Source of the DNA: Ligula intestinalis
Lineage: Eukaryota; Platyhelminthes; Cestoda; Diphyllobothriidea; Diphyllobothriidae
Assembly: GCA_036362985.1 (NCBI GenBank)
Contig: JAYGXS010000004.1
Span: 13,331,898-13,395,897 of the forward strand
Reading direction: 5' to 3'
DNA length: 64,000 bases
Under the pieces are notes generated by a model that saw nothing but the letters and a program-made list of their open reading frames with translations, did no database searches and had not been told where the DNA came from. The translations under genes and the position numbers were made by a program. Shown piece after piece: positions 10,487 through 21,669 of the stretch. Every line of letters starts with the position of its first letter. Within the stretch, counting starts at the first letter, position 1.

Positions 10487-12464
10487 GTCCGGGAAACGGG
10501 TTCTCGGTTCACATTTTAGCTTGGACTTATTTGAGGCCAATGGGTAGACATCGACTAGTTGGTTAAACACCCTCGGAAGTGCTGGAAAATATGCATGCAT
10601 AAGAGAACCTTTGACACATTAATAGCTTGGACAAAGCTGAGGTTAAGTTCACTTTATTGAGGGCAAACGTATACTCTCGGAGCAGTCCACTGATTTATTT
10701 CATAGGAGTTTTCGCAACCCACTTGATTTTGTTTAGTGAGGTCGTTTTTTCTCCATCTTGTGTTCTTGAGCCTGTACAAAACAAGTTTCCTGCCTTTGAT
10801 CCTATCCTGTCCTTTCGTGTAATATCCGGCCATGTAACGGAAGTGCTGTCCACCTCACTCACACACATTTAACACGACGTGCAAAACGTCGTGACCGGAA
10901 ACACTGCTCAGTCCCTCGCTGGACGCAGTCTTCGGCATCCATTATGCCTTACTGTACCTTTTACGGCACTTTCATCCAAGTGAGATCCGAGTAGCTCTGG
11001 GGCCCCGAAATTACAGTCGCCGCGTCCGCTCCGTACTCTCTGTATTATCCACACGCACACACACCTTCATTCACCGCATGGGTCTACTCAGCTACATGCG
11101 CCCCCACGAAAAGTTATTTCACATCATCACACAATCATTCCACCAACGCATGCATCACACGTACACTCCCCCATCTCCACCCAACAGCGGTACCTCTCAC
11201 ATAAGGAAGGGTGTGTTCTTCGGTTCCTCTCCATGAGGCATCTCAGTTACATGCATGATATGTGTCGCAGCAATGATATACTTAATCCTGGTCAAGTGTG
11301 GGCTATGCTCAGATGATATATGATAGGTGTCCGGGAGACGGGTTCTCTGTTCATTAGTAGTTTAGACTTTTTGAAGCCAGTGGGTAGACATCGCCTGGTT
11401 GGAAAACCACCCCAGGACGGCCGTGATATGCTTGTGTATCAGCGCCCGTTTATCACATTAATATTTTGGGTAAAGCTGAAGTTTATTTCATTTTGTGGAA
11501 GGCAAACTTATGCTCGGCAAGCAGTCGAATGATTTATTTCATAAAAATTTTCGCAACTAACTTGCTTATGTTGAAGTGGTTTAGTGACGCCAAAACATAA
11601 GTTAGAAGCGGGGTGACTACAACTTTTTTATTGTACTGTGTTAGTTCTCAGTCCTTGTATCCACAGTTAGGCATAGTTTTTTCTCTATCTTGAGCCTGTC
11701 CAAACCAGTTTGCTGCCTTCGCTCCTATTCTGTTATTTCGTGCAATGTCCAGTCATGTAACAGAGGTTCTGTTTATATTGTTCACGCATATTTTACATGA
11801 CGTGCAAAAAGCTGTAACTTGTAAGACCTCCTAGTCCCTCGCAGGACTGAGTCTTGGGCAGCAATGATTCCTTAATGTACCCTTTACGACATTTCTGTCC
11901 AAGTGAGCTCCGAGTTGTCTTTTCAGTAGCCTAGGGCTCCGAAATTACAGTCGCCGCGTCCGCATCTACTCTCTGCATTATCCACGCGCACCTTCATTGA
12001 CTGCGTGGGTCTTCTCGGCCACATGCGTCCGCATGAAAATCTGCGGTGAATCACCGCAGGTCTGTCCGCATCGCCATGCAACCTCTTCATCAACGCATGC
12101 ATCACACTTACACTCCCCCATCATCACCCAACGGCGGCACCTCTCATGGCCACAGCTACTGGTGCTTTTTTCTCCATCGTGTGTCTTTGAGCCTGTCCAA
12201 ACCAATTTGCCGCCTTCGCACTTATTCTGTCATTTCGTGCAATATCCGGCCATGTAACGGAGGTGCTGTCCAAATTGCCCATGCGCATCATATATGCACT
12301 CACCCAATCACGACCCAACAGCGGCACCTTTAATGTAAGCAAGAAATTTGCTTTTCGGACCCTTCCTACGAGGCTGCTCAGCTACATACACGATCTATGC
12401 CGTACCAATTATCTATGCAAATCCTGGTTAACTACAGGCTATGATCAGATAATATATGATAGGT
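10487..12464 (+). repeat. Two adjacent direct-repeat units, 842 bp and about 1.14 kb
   Basis: Unit 1 runs 10487-11328 and unit 2 runs 11329-12464. Both begin GTCCGGGA(A/G)ACGGGTTCTC and end with AGATGATATATGATAG or AGATAATATATGATAG. Shared internal blocks include GGGTAGACATCG, TCCGAAATTACAGTCGCCGC and CAACGCATGCATCACAC (the last varies slightly). Unit 2 is longer because the sub-block around GAGCCTGTCCAAACCA occurs in it twice (about 11692 and 12190). A third partial unit lies at 13050-13845. The open frames inside are short and not conserved. It could be a locally expanded satellite-like unit or fragments of an unidentified element. Confidence 0.7.
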
Positions 12465-12485
12465 CAGGTCAGATCAGGTTTTATT

Positions 12486-12700
12486 AGGGAAATATAGGTA
12501 AATACCTTTGAACTCCCTCTTTGTAAGGAGTAGCTATGATGCAGAACATGTGGCGTTGCCAGTAATGGAACTGCGTTAGAAGGGCAGACAGTAAAAAAAA
12601 ACTCCTTAGGCATTGTTCATAAGTCTAGTTTTAAATGCCATTTGTGGGACTTTAAGGAGAAAAACTGCCGCCCGTGGAGGGGGGGGGAGGTGAAGGGTAT
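12486..12700 (+). repeat. Family-F repeat, copy 1
   Basis: One of three related stretches (12486-12700, 16560-16790, 22995-23245). They share CCTTTGAA(C/T)(T/G)CCCT, a GACAGT(A/G)AAAA tract, AAACTCCT and a TTTAGGAG purine-rich block. They lie in the same orientation and are non-coding. The class is unknown. Confidence 0.55.
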
Positions 12701-13049
12701 ATGTAAATCGGATGTCCTGCTGCTGAAAGTGTAGTGGACCGCAGACCCAGGCTGTGAGGGCTGGGATCCCTGCCGCTGCCCCTTATCCTCTTGTTGAGTT
12801 ACCATCCTGGTCAACTGTTTGTGAATTACGGGGAGTTGGGATTCGCATAGGCTGCGCTTCGGCCGCGCCAACCACATGCGGTCAATACTGTCCATAGTCT
12901 TCTTGACATCGAGTAAGAGAAGATGGAGTCCGGTACGTGCAGCGTAAGTCTATTATAACTTAAAACTAATTCACGCGCAAGTAAACGCGCTTGCTTTTAA
13001 TCTGCTGTGTGAAGCACGTGTATGACATCTTTGAACTCGACACTCGAAC

Positions 13050-13845
13050 AGTCAGTGGAGATGCTGCCAATGATCCCTTACTGTACCTTGTACGCCACTT
13101 CCACCCAAGTGAGATCCGAGTCGTCTCGTCAGTAACCTAGGTCTCCGAAATTACACTCACGGCGTCTACCGACAGTTTCTGCATTATCAACACGCACCTT
13201 CATTCACCGCGTGGGTGTACTCAGCCATATGTGTCCCCACGAAAATCTGCGGTGAATCACCACACATCATCACACAGTCTTTCCACCAACGCGTACATCA
13301 TACATACACCCCATCGTCACCCAACAGCGACACTTCTCATGTTCTAGTATCCACAGTTGCTGGCAGTTTATTTAATCTCCATCTTGTGTCTTTGAGCCTG
13401 TCCAAACCGATTTGCCACCTTGGCTCCTATCCTGTCCTTTCGTGCAATATCCCTTCCATGTGGCAGATATAATGAACAAAGTGTCAGTAGCAGCACCTTG
13501 CAACTGGCTCACACTTATCGCTGATGTTAAGCCTAAATTTGTACATTTGTATTATGTACTATTGTTACGGTGGACCTATTATGCGATTTTGGTTATGAAT
13601 AGGGAGCTCAAGGGCGAAAGCCTTCTTCCCTTAATAAAGTGACTTAAAGTGACATATGTAAGGGAGGTGCTGTCCACATTGCCCATGCTTTTTCCCATCA
13701 CTATCCGACAGCGGTACCCCTCACATAAGTGAAAACTATGCTTTTCAGCCTCTTTCTACGAGGATTCTCAGGTACATGCACGATCGGTGCCGCACCGATG
13801 ATATGAGCAAATGCCAACCAAATGTAGGCTATGATCAGATGATAG
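13050..13845 (+). repeat. Third, partial direct-repeat unit with an insertion
   Basis: Matches units 1 and 2 from the TTACTGTACC(T)TTTACG-type block to the end motif CTATGATCAGATGATAG. It is interrupted at 13462-13655 by 194 bp absent from the other units. The insertion is flanked by ATGT on both sides (13458-13461 and 13656-13659). Confidence 0.65.
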
Positions 13846-14689
13846 GTGTAGTGGACCGCAGAGCCAAGCGCAGACCCGATATCGTCTTCTTGACATCGGG
13901 TAAGGGAAGAGGGAGTACGTGAGTGCAGCGTAAGTCTACTACAACTTAAAACTTATTCACGGCAAGTGTCCTCGCTTGTTTTAAACCTGCTTGGCGAAGC
14001 ACGCGTAGGACACCCTCGAACTCGACGCTCGAAAAATCGAGCTAGCACACGAAAGTGCCGTATCGCGCAGGGAGGCAAAGAACGCCCTGTGAGGTCCCTT
14101 ATTCAACTGCGCTGGCTTGTTCGGGCTAAACTACAAACGAGCGGATAAGTAAAAAAAAACGCATTTTATTACGTTTTTTGCTTCCAGACAGGGTAGGGCG
14201 GGGGCAGGCGCACAAACATGACTGTCTGTTTGCCAGCGCACACACCCTAATTTTATCGGCATTCCATTCATTATTCTAATGTCTGTATGGGCGATTTTTT
14301 CCTGTTGGGGTAAGTTATTTAATCAAACAGGGAGGGATGCACGCCAATCTGCTGCCTATCCGACGCCTACAAACTCGATGACGATAGAAACACACGATTA
14401 CCGCAACAAGAGTTCTAGTAGCCGGGGGTTTCGCATTCTCTCGCTCAAATCTATCAGCAGCAGAGACCCCGTCATCTTGTTGCAGTATTCATAGGTGCTA
14501 GGCCACCGCATGCCCGTCATAGTTGACGGCTCCCGGTTGCATCGTGGATAGTTGCCCATTTGGGGTGATGATGGACTAGAAAACTTTATGATCTACTGAC
14601 CTTGTCTCTTCCCCTTCGCGTCTTCTTCCGGGATCTCTCACCTCTTTGCTTCTAAAAGCACACAACCTTCGTCCGTGTCGGTGGTAAAG
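13846..14689. other. Intron, no recognised feature
   Basis: Some blocks (for example GTAGTGGACCGCAGA near 13849 and near 12730) recur locally, but no element boundaries could be set. Confidence 0.35.
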
Positions 14690-16290
14690 GTCACAGACAG
14701 GCAATCATCTACCAGACGGAAGTTGGCCAAGTTGTAACACCAAAGGGAAGGGGTGACAGAGACTACGGGCACAGCACTATTTTGGGCTTACTCCGCCTTC
14801 GCTCAGCCAATCAATGTGCTGTATTATCTTGCAAAATCACGGACAAGGGGATGGCTAACGAAGGGGCGTTGTGTTGCTATGGCTGTTGGCAAGATGGGGC
14901 CAGTGGGAAGCTCCTATCCACGGGTACAAACAATACTTCCACTCAGGCAACACACGCAAAATCCTATGGGCTTTTTATTCGTCAATAAAATGTGCCTGGG
15001 CTGTTTGTTTTCTAGGGTAAGCTGTTTACTCAAATGGTAATGGGCGCAAATCGATCTATTGGCCTCCCGACACCAACCAGCTTGGCGTGAACACCAACCG
15101 GTCACAGACAGGCAACCAAATACCAGACCGATGTCGGCCAAGTTGTAACAACAGAGGGGCAGAGACGACAGAGAATGCGGGTAGAGTGTTCTTTTGGACT
15201 TTCTTTAACTTCATTCAGCCAATCATAACCCTGATCGGCCAGCAATTTTCCCGCCAAAATGTTCGTTCCATAGAGAGGAGGCACATTGCCCTCCCAAAAG
15301 TCGTCACGCATTGCCAACAAGGGAAAGACTGCCTGGGTCTGGTGGAAGTCCGCACATTCACAAAACAATTGCCAGCTGGTGATGTACTGCACCACATGTC
15401 CACATTTTATTCGGCTGTTGGTCATAATTCAAATGTGTGCAGATGTTTTTTGACATGGGACTTCGTTTACTACGGCCTCGGATAAATTAGAACTCAGGGC
15501 ATGATTGACAGCCAATTCACTACAGTCGACACTCTAACCACCTGAACTGCGAGGTCCCACCAGGAGCTGAAAACGTTAATCACACTTGGGTCGGATTAAT
15601 TTTTAAAATCTACTACAACGAACACTTGTTTTATTTTTGTTCACCCCGACAACCTCCTACGAATTTTTGTCCACTCCTAATGTGGTCATTCGGACACATT
15701 CGCAGTCAGCGAAAAATAGTACACCGAGCCGCAGGTCCGGCGCCTGACAATACTCGGTGACAAATTGACTTAACATACGGCGATAGGTGATACCTGGTAT
15801 CCGAACTGCGTTTTGGGTTTTCACTCAAACCCACCATCAGAGGCAGTTATTGGTTGGACGCACGAGGTTGCAGCATTAATAGGACACGGTTGCGATACCA
15901 CCACATACCTGTCACAATTAGCAACCCCCATATTTGTCACTCTTTTTTTCCTGCTGAGCGCGAAACGGCTCGCTCACTCAGATAGTGATAACTTGCATGT
16001 ATGCATAAGCATAACCTGGCAATACAAGCGACCTGTCCACTTAAAATAGGTGGCCTTGTGATATATTTCAGGAAGGGTAAATATTCCCGTGTCTTAATTA
16101 TAGCCTTAAAACAAACTGTATCATTAATCTTAACGCTAGCCTAGACCTTTCAGTTAGCATGCACCTTGGCATACTCCTGACTCTAACTCCGACTCTGACC
16201 TTAATCCTAAACCGAATTTGCCATAAAGTTATACATATTGCGGACGTTCCCTGTTCCCTGTCCAATTGAGATGGCCATACACGTCCTCCG
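14690..16290. repeat. Left arm of a large inverted repeat
   Basis: Most of this stretch is the reverse complement of 21670-22790. Matching blocks include the stretch around 15660-15760 (AAAAATAGTACACCGAGC) with 22160-22260, and GGCACATTT/AATGTGCC-type blocks near 14985 and 22660. The right arm lacks about 260 bp (15235-15490). A sub-block of about 150 bp starting CACAGACAGGCAA occurs at 14692 and 15098, with a third diverged copy near 16295. Open frames inside are not conserved between the arms. Confidence 0.7.
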
Positions 16291-16559
16291 AAATTGACCA
16301 AGTTTTAACCGCAGACGGAAGTGGGTGTCAGAGCAAACGGACACAGTACTCTTTAAGCTTATTCTGCCTTCATTTTAGCCAATCGTTACTCTGACTGGCC
16401 AGCTGGGACCAGAACCGCAAAAATGCGCTCACATAAAACGCAGCTGATCCACAGTTGTTTAGGTTTACAATTCTCCCCCGAAATTGTTGTTCCATGGTGA
16501 ATAGGTTCACTGCACGCCTTAAAGTCGTGAGTAATTGTCAACAAGGAGAACGCTGCTTC
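16291..16559. repeat. Third copy of the inverted-repeat sub-block plus unassigned DNA
   Basis: The block around 16295-16410 (GCAGACGGAAGTGGG, then TTATTCTGCCTTCATTTTAG) repeats the 14692 and 15098 sub-blocks in diverged form. Confidence 0.5.
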
Positions 16560-16790
16560 AGTATCGGTATATATGAGGCAATTGTAGCTGGGTCACCTTG
16601 GAACTCCCTATTTGTACATACATGTTGTGGTATCACAAAAAATAGTATCTCAGCTTATTAGCGAGGCTAATCGACATAAGCCAATGAGGTGGAATATGGT
16701 TAAAAAATAGCGAACAGTGAAAAAAAACTCCTTGGGATTTTTTAGGAGGAGACACTGTCGCTCTTGGGGCAGGGGAGGGTATCGCAGAGT
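16560..16790 (+). repeat. Family-F repeat, copy 2
   Basis: Shares CAGTATCGGTATAT, GGAACTCCCTATTTGTACAT, GTGAAAAAAAACTCCTTGGG and TTTTAGGAGGAG with the copies at 12486 and 22995. Confidence 0.6.
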
Positions 16791-17110
16791 TCGCCGTAAA
16801 ATACGGCCAAATACTCTCTTGCGGATTACAACGTCCGCCGACAAGGTTACAAAAACATCAAAATATCCGCCCAGATCCTTGACGCTCTGTTACACAACAA
16901 GCAATATATGAATGATCGACTCGACCTTTTTGCAAATACTCCCCAGAGACCCCGACGAGCCGTTAGAGACTGGTTTGAACTGGTAGGTTGTGTAGGCCAA
17001 ACCAAAATTTCTGGTAGGATGCCCAATTTGGAGAAATGACCTAGTCGAATGATGAGGGTATCGAAGGTAACTGGATAGAAGATCGTAGCCAATAACGCGT
17101 TTTTATCATT

Positions 17111-17299
17111 ACAGTAGTCGCCGGTTATAAAGTTCACCTCGGGCCCAGACCAAATTGGGCTTAATAGGCGGCTGGGCCTATAAGCGTGGGCTTAGTACAG
17201 TAGTCGTCGGTTATTGAGCCAACTGTGGGCCCAGACCAAATTGGGCTTTATAAGCGACTGGGCTTATTAACCGTGGGCTTAATAGCCGGCGACTACTGT
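17111..17299. mobile_element. 189-bp dimeric mini-element with 18-bp TIRs
   Basis: It starts with ACAGTAGTCGCCGGTTAT (17111-17128) and ends with ATAGCCGGCGACTACTGT (17282-17299), which are inverted copies with one mismatch. A third, direct copy of the end motif (ACAGTAGTCGTCGGTTAT) begins at 17197, so the element is two head-to-tail units of 86 bp followed by the inverted end. Each unit holds GGGCCCAGACCAAATTGGGC and other GGGC/GCCC runs able to form nested hairpins. It has no coding capacity. The superfamily is not assigned and no convincing target duplication was seen. Confidence 0.75.
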
Positions 17300-17754
17300 T
17301 TTCAATTATTGTTTGAGGACTGCTTCTTTCAGTGCGAAAAACTCGATTGAAGTCCGTCTTCTTGCTGCTCAAAATTTAAGCCACGCTGATGTAATTCAAT
17401 TAAATGTCCCTGGTTTGATGAAAGTCCGCAAATACACGACAGGGATTGCGTAAACACATCTGCCAGCTAGTCATTTACCATATCAAACGCCCACACATTT
17501 TATTGCACTCTCAGCAACTGTTTCTCTTGTGGATTCTGTTTACTCATTTGATTACATTTTTAAAAAGTTCCCGACCTCGGTGAGATACTAACTCAAGACA
17601 TTATGGATAAGGTTTGGTTACATCCAATTCTCTAGCCGCAAGTCTGACCAAAACAAGCTAAAACAAGCCTCTATCAATTTCATTTATGTCTACAATTTCC
17701 CATGCGGTTTTCCTCCACCAATAGTGGGCTCCGCCTTTCCTAATAGCCGTGTAG

Positions 17755-17900
17755 TTTTACTAACAGGACTGGTGTTGACTGCGTCAGGTCATGCCTGAGA
17801 GACTGTGAGACAGCGATGACAGCCGCTTTTACGTGACTGTGAAGCAGGTTCATCGGGTGTGCCATTGGTGAGTTGCACTGCTCGAGAGGCAGTCGCGCAT
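17755..17900 (-). repeat. AATAAA-family repeat, copy 4, inverted and truncated
   Basis: On the - strand it contains the front part of the family (TGACTGGACG-like CTGACGCAGTCAACAC block and the segment just upstream) but lacks the AATAAA half. Confidence 0.55.
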
Positions 17901-19002
17901 AGAAGCTCATTTTGCGTTGCCGAGGGGTGCGTGTTCAAATATTCCTCCGACTATTTGGACGATTTTCAAGTCAGCGAGTCGGAAACGACTGCCTGTGAAT
18001 TCGCATGCAGTTGAGGCAGAGGGCATTTAAAAGGGGAGCCGGACAGCGTTGTTGGCTGTCCGTTACACCGGAAATCTGAGAACAATCGATGAGAAACCGA
18101 CTCAGTATTCGGGAAGGCGAGTTTCAATAGGTGTACTCGCTGGAGCAACAACTGCAATCGCCGAATTCTCCAATTTCTCTCTACCGTTATCAGAGATCGC
18201 CACAGAATTGGATTGTGGGTGCAAAAGAGGTGCAGTATCTATAGGCTTCGGTTGCCATGCCAACACATACCTTTATCACAATGCACACTCCCCGCCTTCA
18301 CCTATAATGTTTGAACTTAGCGCAACGATGGCTTGCTGGCCCGCATCTGAGTCACTCGTATCCGCAATGTTATCGCCGTTCTTGATTACTGGCGCCAAAA
18401 TGGGCTCAGCACGGGAAGCGTTGTTCATCTGCGCGCTTCCTGTGTGGCCAATTACACTGACCAAACCCAGTGTCAACGCTGAGGATATTGCGCTTCTTAA
18501 CCGATTGTAGGCCCGCGAAACGTGAATGCAACCTACAAATGTTGCGTTCATCACTCCTTTTTGTGACTGTTACTTGTCAGGCGAATAAAATCATGCGATT
18601 GCATTTCCTTCTTAACTGATTCAAGTTCACATCCCTGATGCTCACTCAAGTGTGGCGGTATGGCTGGCTCATGAAGGCAACTAAGTATGGAATGGCATTC
18701 TCTGGGTCCCTTATCGTAGTTATCAGAACCTACTGAGGCGTATTTCGGGTTTCGGGTACATATATATGTACGTAAGGAGGAAATGAACTGATCGGCCCCT
18801 GAATCATTCATTTTTCTGAGCATTCGATCTCGCACAGAAGTGCATCGTCAGAGACGACAGCTGCAACAGAACGAGTGAAATTCAGAGGGGCTCACCAACC
18901 AATCAAAAAGCAGTACTGCAGGTCTAGAGATGGCTGCACAGTGTTCTGTGTTCAGACGCCATATAAATCCATCGATTTATTGATAAAGGACAAAAGTAGC
19001 TT
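17901..19002. other. Intron, no recognised feature
   Basis: The longest open frame (18049-18510, +) is 153 codons and overlaps an antisense frame. I recognise no domain or splice pattern and do not call it a gene. Confidence 0.4.
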
Positions 19003-19549
19003 ATGTAGGCCCACTCATATACCCCTAGTCCCAGCATTTGTCCTACAAAAACGGCAGTTAGAGAGTTTTGGGAGGTGGTGAAATAGGATAGGTAGAGAAG
19101 GAAATTTTTAGAAGTAAGTGTAAAGTGAAAAAGGTAGTCGAAGTTGCTTCCCACGGCCGCTGGGAGTAAGTTGTTCCGCGTGTAATTTGAAGGTGTGCGC
19201 GGCGTTTTGCACCACGGACTACACTAATCTAACTCCAGAATAGTAAGTTGGACCTCAGGTAAGTTGAAGTAGACGACCTCCTAACCACCATTTAAATTTT
19301 ATGGGAAATTCAAGAAACCTACATTTTTATAATCGTGTTTTTTCCGCAATAAGCTAAACTATAATACAGAATAGGAAAATCTACAGATGTAAATCAACAA
19401 CACTTCTAAATGCAGTAAAATAAAAATGCATTTAGTATTTATTAAAGTCTATTCCACTGCATGTCCTAATTTCTCACCCATAAAACCCTATAACCACCGT
19501 TTTCGTAGGAAAACATGCAGGGAGTAGGGATTAATGAGTGGGCCTACAT
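19003..19549. mobile_element. Non-coding TIR/foldback element, copy 2 of 2
   Basis: The ends are clean inverted copies: ATGTAGGCCCACTCAT at 19003 and ATGAGTGGGCCTACAT ending at 19549, with similarity continuing about 85 bp inward. The interior (for example TAAGTTGGACCTC and GACCTCCTAACCACCA) is the reverse complement of copy 1 at 1484-2017. AGCT occurs just outside each end, which might be a 4-bp target duplication, but the boundary base is ambiguous. Non-coding; MITE-like or foldback. Confidence 0.75.
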
Positions 19550-20556
19550 CAGCTACTGTTGCCTGATTAAGTTCTCCTCAGAAACCTCAGATTCAGTAGA
19601 CATCATTAACTGCTCGTCGTTCTGTAACCGCCTGTTCTATCCCATGAGATCCAAGGAAAAGATGCGACGCTCATTTCTATCTAGAAATCAGCATGGGAAG
19701 GTGAACGTCACTACTATGAGACTAACTAGTTTTCGTTTGTTGCATGCGAGTGGTTTTAACTTCTCTGGCCTGCGGCCTTCTATCTTGCTGCGTTCTAGGA
19801 CAGCCATCCGGCCAGTGTTGTTTTACTCGGTGGTACTGCTCCACGCCCATTTGGCGATTGGTTTCAAATGCGTGAAGGGGGCGGCGGTATAGGCCATATC
19901 AAAGACCCTTCCGCTCATATCGTTTCTACGCCGGTTATCACGTCCCCTCATAGTGTTTGCTCAGTGCGCATTGCCTTCAAGTCTGGTAATACGACCGCCA
20001 GAGCAAAACCTAACGAGAGTTTCAAGCCATGTTTCTCCCCACTCTAGTTTTTACTGATGAATCCTTGTTCTACCATTAACATCTGCGCAGTTCACTTGGG
20101 ACAAGTTTTGGACGCCCTGTGACACCTGTGTAATGCTCTCTCTCTCTCTCCCTTCTACGCATTTAATTTTTCTTCCTCTTCTCTCAGCTCGTCTTATTTT
20201 CCATTTCTGTATGATCTCCCCCCAGTATGCAGTTCGCAAGTCTTCGTTGTTTCTAGCTTTGCCATCTGTTCTCTCGCTGTCATTTGGACATAATCGGACA
20301 GAGCGGTACACCCCCCCTCTCCCCGCCTCTATGTGCGCGCACCCACGCACGTTTCGCCTCCCCGCCCACAAGTCCTCGTAGGAACAGATGCCCTTGTGTG
20401 CGCGTCGCCTACGCATCGCACGCAGTCTCTTGCCTTGTTGCCGGCCGCCATGAGACAGGAATCGGGGGTGGTGAAGTTTTCATGTTCTGACCCTGCGTCC
20501 GCAACAGCGGGACGGGGAGAGACCGCGCTAACGGTCGCACGCAGATGTGGGCGCCC
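19550..20556. other. Intron, no recognised feature
   Basis: CT-rich and GC-rich stretches with overlapping open frames on both strands (20051-20689). None is recognisable. Confidence 0.4.
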
Positions 20557-21036
20557 ACAGTCCCACGCCTGCCGACACTCATTGATGCTTCGCTCGTCAC
20601 AATCAGCGATGTCCATCTTCAGTGGGATGGGGGGGGGGGGGGGAGAGGAGTTTAGTAGATGTGGAGATCTCCGACGGCTCTCTCCTTGATTCTAAAGGCT
20701 AGGCTTTTTAAGCGGATTAGAGTATCGCGGGTGTTATTCTTGCTGGGCTGGGATTCGCGACTGTGAGTGATTTGAGTTGAGCCAGATGTCGAGCAAACGG
20801 TACAGTCTCACGCCTGCCGACCCTCATTGATGCTTCGCTCGTCACAATCAGCGATGTCCATCTTCAGTGGGATGGGGGGAGAGGGGTTCAGTAGATGTGG
20901 AGATCTCCGACGACTCTCTCCTTGATTCTAAAGGCTAGGCTTTTTAAGCGGATTAGAGTATCGCCGGTGTTATTCTTGTTGGGCTGGGATTCGCGCCTGT
21001 GAGTGATTTGAGTTGAGCCAGATGTTGAGCAAACGG
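20557..21036 (+). repeat. Recent tandem duplication (245 + 235 bp)
   Basis: Unit 1 (20557-20801) and unit 2 (20802-21036) are nearly identical. They share GATGCTTCGCTCGTCACAAT, GATGTGGAGATCTCCGACG and GGATTAGAGTATCGC. The length difference is almost entirely the poly-G run (about 15 G at 20628-20642 against 6 in unit 2). A handful of substitutions separate the copies, so the duplication is young. Function unknown. Confidence 0.9.
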
Positions 21037-21041
21037 TACAG

Positions 21042-21669
21042 GTCCAGACTCTTCCTTGGGCTACCCGATGAAGTGGGGGTCCCGTCGAATTAGCCGCCAT
21101 CCGAAAGCTGGCATTGTTCTTTCTCACTGCGGCTGCTGTTTTAGTTCCTGTCACCCGCGTCCGGAGTAATTTTCTTGGTTCGCAAGTGTCTGAGATCGGG
21201 TAAACACGTCTAGACGTTTCCTGTCGTTGCAGTGTGTATTTTCTTCAGTCCCTGTCTGATACCTAAAAGTTACCTCTGGCGGCTGTGAGTCTTTAGACAG
21301 CTTTCAAGTCGCGGCTCCTTTTAAGGGAGGACAGGGCTGCACCTTCAAATCGAACTCCTGGCGACGGATGAAAACCGCATGAGCCGCGAGCTGGTCCGTG
21401 GTAGGGTTACACACCCAATAACATCTCCCCCCTCCCTCGTTTTCAGCGGCGAGGTTTTGTCTGGCCTGCGTAATTGGGCACGCGGGTGAACGCTGCTTCA
21501 GGTGGCAGTAACAGCGAGTCAACTTGCCGGATAATTATCGCGCTAACGGGGGTGAAATTGCGGCAATTAGTGATTGGGGTGTGGGTGACGATAGAGATGG
21601 CTTGTATGACCGTATAAACAGGACATGAGAGTAGAAAAATAGGTGACCGAGAGCAGGAGCCAACCGCAA
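21042..21669. other. Intron, no recognised feature
   Basis: I see nothing I can name before the inverted-repeat arm. Confidence 0.4.

Noticed and set aside
14753..15485. Open frames of 95-132 codons
   Set aside because: They lie in an inverted-repeat arm; the other arm does not preserve the frames.
18049..18510. 153-codon open frame on the + strand
   Set aside because: No recognisable domain, overlapped by an antisense frame, and no convincing splice sites or repeat support.
20628..20642. Poly-G run as a functional quadruplex element
   Set aside because: Possible, but one of several homopolymer runs in the window and prone to sequencing error; noted only as part of the tandem duplication.
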